From: Flavobacterium sp. HSC-61S13
GTDB taxonomy: Bacteria > Bacteroidota > Bacteroidia > Flavobacteriales > Flavobacteriaceae
DNA length: 64,000 nt
Assembly (NCBI RefSeq): GCF_024171535.1
Contig: NZ_JALJZV010000001.1
Coordinates: 248,001 to 312,000, forward strand
Direction of reading: 5' to 3'
Shown: positions 61,492 to 64,000 of the stretch, in pieces
How positions within the stretch are numbered: position 1 is the first letter of the stretch
How the letters are laid out: each line of letters opens with the position of its first letter
Notes under the pieces: model-generated
What the model saw: only the letters and a program-made list of their open reading frames with translations
What the model was told of the DNA's origin: nothing
Database searches by the model: none
Translations under genes and position numbers: made by a program

Positions 61492-62529
61492 TTATGTCTG
61501 AGTATTAAAAGGGGATTGTTTGTCTTCTGGCGATATATCGGCATTTAAGGTCTTTAGAAAGGCGGCGATATCGCTAATTTGTTCCGTTGTTAAATCGACG
61601 TTATTTTGTGCTTTGGCCATTATTTTAATAACTTTTTCAAGGGATTCCACTGACCCATCGTGCAGATATGGTGCTGTTTGAGCCACATTGCGCAGTCCCG
61701 GTACCTTAAAGATGTATTTATCGGCTTCTTTCTGAGTAAGGTCATACAAACCATTATCGATCTTGTCGCAGTTGGTTAAGGACCAATAATCGGTGTACAC
61801 TCCGAATTTTTGCATGATTTGACCTCCTACGGCAATTCCGTTATGGCAAGTGATGCATCCGGTATCCATAAATGTTGTGAGTCCTCGTTTTTCTTGGTCG
61901 TTAAATGCGGTTTCGTCACCGTCCAGGTATTCGTCAAAACGACTGCTGGGGTTTAATTTTCTTTCAAAAGCACCGATGGCTTTGGTGATGTTGTTATAGG
62001 TAATGGGGTCGGGAGTGTCGGGATATACTTTGCTAAACCATTTTTGATACAGTTCGATTTGCTTTAGTTTGTCTACCAAATATTGTTCGTTCGGTATATT
62101 GTGTTCTATAGGATTGAGTATCGGTCCTCCGGCTTGTTCTTCGACATCCTTTGCACGACCATCCCAGAATTGCATCTGATGCAGTGAAGCGTAAAATACA
62201 GTAGGGGAGTTTCGGGCGCCAAAGGTACCGTTGTCTCCAGGAGAGGTGGCTAAATTGTCCACGCCAAAGGTATTTAGGTCATGGCACGAATTGCAACTGA
62301 TGTTTTCTTTTTTGGATAAACGTTTGTCAAAATATAGCATTTTTCCAAGTTGAGCCTCATTGGGTTGAATCTCTTCGTAATCTTTCGCTTTGATTGATTT
62401 AAAATAGGTGGTAGCTTTTTCTAGTAATTCTGACTTTGGAACGGAATTTTTTGGATCAAAAGAACTGTCCTTCTCTTTTTTACAAGAAACCGAAACTACT
62501 AGTAAACTGAAAAATAGCAATTGTTTCAT
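61492..62529 (-). CDS. Di-haem cytochrome c peroxidase (MauG/CcpA family), lipoprotein
   Basis: The 345-residue protein has a lipoprotein signal (VVSVSC, lipid Cys at about 16) and two haem c sites: CNSCH at about 79-83 and CITCH at about 231. Between them lie the family stretches RNSPTVFYASLHQMQFWDGRA and EQAGGPILNPIEH; the end has VPGLRNVAQTAPYLHDGS with the distal Met/His region. It should reduce hydrogen peroxide in the periplasm with electrons from cytochrome c or the quinol pool. A Crp/Fnr gene and a palindromic site lie directly upstream, which suggests control by oxygen or redox state. Confidence 0.93.
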   Translation of the reverse strand: MKQLLFFSLLVVSVSCKKEKDSSFDPKNSVPKSELLEKATTYFKSIKAKDYEEIQPNEAQLGKMLYFDKRLSKKENISCNSCHDLNTFGVDNLATSPGDNGTFGARNSPTVFYASLHQMQFWDGRAKDVEEQAGGPILNPIEHNIPNEQYLVDKLKQIELYQKWFSKVYPDTPDPITYNNITKAIGAFERKLNPSSRFDEYLDGDETAFNDQEKRGLTTFMDTGCITCHNGIAVGGQIMQKFGVYTDYWSLTNCDKIDNGLYDLTQKEADKYIFKVPGLRNVAQTAPYLHDGSVESLEKVIKIMAKAQNNVDLTTEQISDIAAFLKTLNADISPEDKQSPFNTQT

Positions 62530-62593
62530 CTTAACTTAGGTATACATTTATTTTCTAAGTGATAAAATTAAAGAAACATCTATTTTTAAATTA

Positions 62594-62610
62594 TAACATT
62601 TATCATGTTA
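62594..62610. promoter_or_regulatory. Palindrome upstream of the peroxidase gene, FNR/Crp-like
   Basis: TAACATTTATCATGTTA (62594-62610) has arms TAACAT and ATGTTA. It contains TAACATTTATCA, which differs from TGATnnnnATCA in the first half-site only. It lies 65-80 bases before the start of the peroxidase gene and may bind a Crp/Fnr regulator such as the one encoded next door. Confidence 0.4.
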
Positions 62611-62744
62611 AAATTATAATTTTTGATGCATAATATTTTTTATATTGTGATTTTTTATTATATTACAGTATATGGAGTTACAGGAAAATAGCTAACGGCT
62701 TATATGGCGCTAAGTTTTTTTGATGTTTATTTAGAGTTGAGTGT

Positions 62745-63317
62745 CTACGGTTTTAAATTTTTTAAGCCGCGATTTAAAGTTCGAATGGAAACTCCTAAGT
62801 AGGCTGCTAGATCGTCTTTAGATATCGAAATATTTTGCTGTTTCTGAATTTCTAATAATTTGTTTAAATTGTGTTCAACGGTATAAAGTTGTTGGTAGGA
62901 CGCGCGACTTGCTGTGTTGACTATCCGCTCTGAAAAGGCGAAAAGCAACAAATTGTTGAGTTGTAGGTCTTCTTGAATCAGTTTTTGGAAATAAGGAATC
63001 GAAAAGGCATAAGTAGTTACTGTAGTTAGTGCCTCAATGGTACACAGACAAGGAATTTTTTGAAAATACTCTATTTCGCCGATGACTTCGCCTTGTCCTA
63101 AAAATTCTAAAATATATTCCTTGCCATTATTTTCAGTAAAATAACACTTGGTAATGCCCTCTTTGATCAACATAATTTTAGAGGTAGGTTCATTTTGTAA
63201 GAATATTCTATCTCCGGGATTATAGTGTTTTATAATAATATTTTCTTTACGTTGCTGTTGCTCGTAGATTTTCTGCACATAAAGCAGAAAAGAGTCGTTG
63301 GTTCTTAACATAGTCAT
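62745..63317 (-). CDS. Crp/Fnr-family transcriptional regulator
   Basis: The 190-residue protein has an N-terminal cyclic-nucleotide-binding-type beta barrel (about 25-120, with IIIKHYNPGDRIFLQNEPTSKIMLIKEG) and a dimer helix. A compact C-terminal winged helix (ISKDDLAAYLGVSIRTLNRGLKNLK) is shorter than in E. coli Crp. There is no N-terminal Cys cluster like in Fnr; only CLC near residue 92. The ATG at 63317 fits better than an earlier TTG at 63326. The ligand is unknown. It is adjacent to the peroxidase gene on the same strand. Confidence 0.9.
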   Translation of the reverse strand: MTMLRTNDSFLLYVQKIYEQQQRKENIIIKHYNPGDRIFLQNEPTSKIMLIKEGITKCYFTENNGKEYILEFLGQGEVIGEIEYFQKIPCLCTIEALTTVTTYAFSIPYFQKLIQEDLQLNNLLLFAFSERIVNTASRASYQQLYTVEHNLNKLLEIQKQQNISISKDDLAAYLGVSIRTLNRGLKNLKP

Positions 63318-63385
63318 CTGGGACAAATGTCCTTTATTAGATTAGTATATTTTGTGAATTTAGCCTTTTTAAAAGTACAAAAATA

Positions 63386-64000
63386 ATGAAGAGTAAAATA
63401 AAAACAATCGCTTTTGATGGGGACGATACGCTTTGGCACAACGAGACTTATTTTCAGCAAGCAGAACTAGCGTTTTGTGATTTGTTGGCTGATTATATGG
63501 ATCAAAGTGAAGTGTCCAAAATATTACTGTCGATAGAAGTAAAAAATTTACCACTGTACGGATATGGTGTTAAAGGTTTTGTATTGTGTATGATAGAAGC
63601 TGCTAATAAAATATCTAATTTTTCTGTCAGTGGTGAATCTATTGGTCGAATAGTGGAAATCGGTCAGGATTTATTGAATAAGCCCACAATGTTGTTAGAC
63701 GGAGTACAGGAAAGCCTTGATCAACTTCAACCAAATTATCGTTTAGTTTTGGCAACCAAAGGAGATTTGCTCGATCAGCAAAGCAAATTAAAAAAATCTG
63801 GATTAGGAGCTTATTTTGATCATGTAGAAATTATGAGTAATAAACGCGTTGATGATTATCAGAAGTTATTAAAGCAATTGAACTGCCAACCTGAAAGCTT
63901 CTTGATGGTAGGAAATTCTCTGAGGTCAGATATTCAACCAGTATTGGCATTGGGCAGTTCGACTGTTTATATTCCTTATCATATCACTTGGGCGCATGAG
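63386..64000 (+). CDS. HAD-superfamily hydrolase (3' end outside the window)
   Basis: From ATG 63386 a frame of at least 205 codons runs off the right edge. It has the HAD motif I AFDGDDTLW (nucleophile Asp, then Asp as acid), motif II in VLATKGD and motif IV in MVGNSLRSDI, with a helical cap region between (about residues 25-105). It is a cytoplasmic phosphatase of the Cof/GPH-like type I group; the substrate is unknown. It is divergent from the Crp/Fnr gene, with about 70 bases between starts. Confidence 0.9.
   Translation, partial: MKSKIKTIAFDGDDTLWHNETYFQQAELAFCDLLADYMDQSEVSKILLSIEVKNLPLYGYGVKGFVLCMIEAANKISNFSVSGESIGRIVEIGQDLLNKPTMLLDGVQESLDQLQPNYRLVLATKGDLLDQQSKLKKSGLGAYFDHVEIMSNKRVDDYQKLLKQLNCQPESFLMVGNSLRSDIQPVLALGSSTVYIPYHITWAHE

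Overview
The window is a piece of a low-GC Bacteroidota chromosome, most likely from the order Flavobacteriales. The support is: a Bacteroidota-type tyrosine recombinase; families largely restricted to this phylum (DUF4834, flavobacterial HemN, a deoxyhypusine-synthase-like enzyme, DUF2652); lipoproteins with a Cys right after a short signal peptide; A-rich leaders without Shine-Dalgarno sequences; and several -7 boxes of the TAnnTTTG type. The genus cannot be fixed from sequence alone.

Bases 1 to about 9,400 form an accessory, very AT-rich and gene-poor island. It holds the end of a serine hydrolase, a transglutaminase-like protein, two paralogous proteins that resemble the sensor half of AraC regulators without a DNA-binding domain, a small membrane protein, a small helix-turn-helix protein and a tyrosine integrase. 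Between them lie recognisable gene corpses: the 3' end of a cyanophycin synthetase with an in-frame stop, a HipA-like C-terminus with an in-frame stop, a start-less membrane protein and a possible RelE-like remnant. The integrase lies next to a tRNA-Ala(GGC) gene with its own promoter and terminator, which is the likely boundary with the core chromosome.

From 9.5 kb to the right end the sequence is dense core genome. 9.6-18 kb: FMN reductase, lipoprotein, ABC exporter, MscS channel, a hairpin-rich intergenic region, proline dehydrogenase and aroB. 18-24.5 kb: an arginine decarboxylase plus deoxyhypusine-synthase-like pair (polyamine metabolism), ychF, a DUF2459 protein and a BrkB-like protein. 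24.5-30 kb: topoisomerase IV (parE, parC) and an outer-membrane phospholipase A starting on the base after parC. 30-37 kb: hemN with an FNR-like operator, rhodanese, DUF4834, an 8-bp-periodic repeat tract, a YfhO-type membrane protein and a glycosyltransferase. 37-46 kb: uvrA, an ECF sigma factor with a 47-residue protein behind it, an endonuclease III without its Fe-S cluster, bcp, a conserved soluble protein of unknown function, an MBL-fold hydrolase, lipoproteins and DUF2652. 46-53 kb: a complete RND efflux operon (adaptor, pump, outer-membrane factor) downstream of an AraC regulator. 53-64 kb: esterase, DUF4870-like protein and a dihydroorotase homologue that has lost its metal ligands, then a carboxypeptidase-regulatory-like protein, DEAD-box helicase, rdgB, recG, a di-haem cytochrome c peroxidase, a Crp/Fnr regulator and the start of a HAD phosphatase.

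Most core genes are separated by clear hairpin terminators, several of which are bidirectional between convergent genes. I did not find a CRISPR array, restriction system, complete insertion sequence or an obvious new defence operon. The best leads are the sensor-only AraC-like paralogues, the hairpin cluster at 15.4-15.75 kb, the SpeA/DHS-like pair, the FNR-like boxes at hemN and the peroxidase gene, the 8-bp-periodic tract and the metal-less dihydroorotase.
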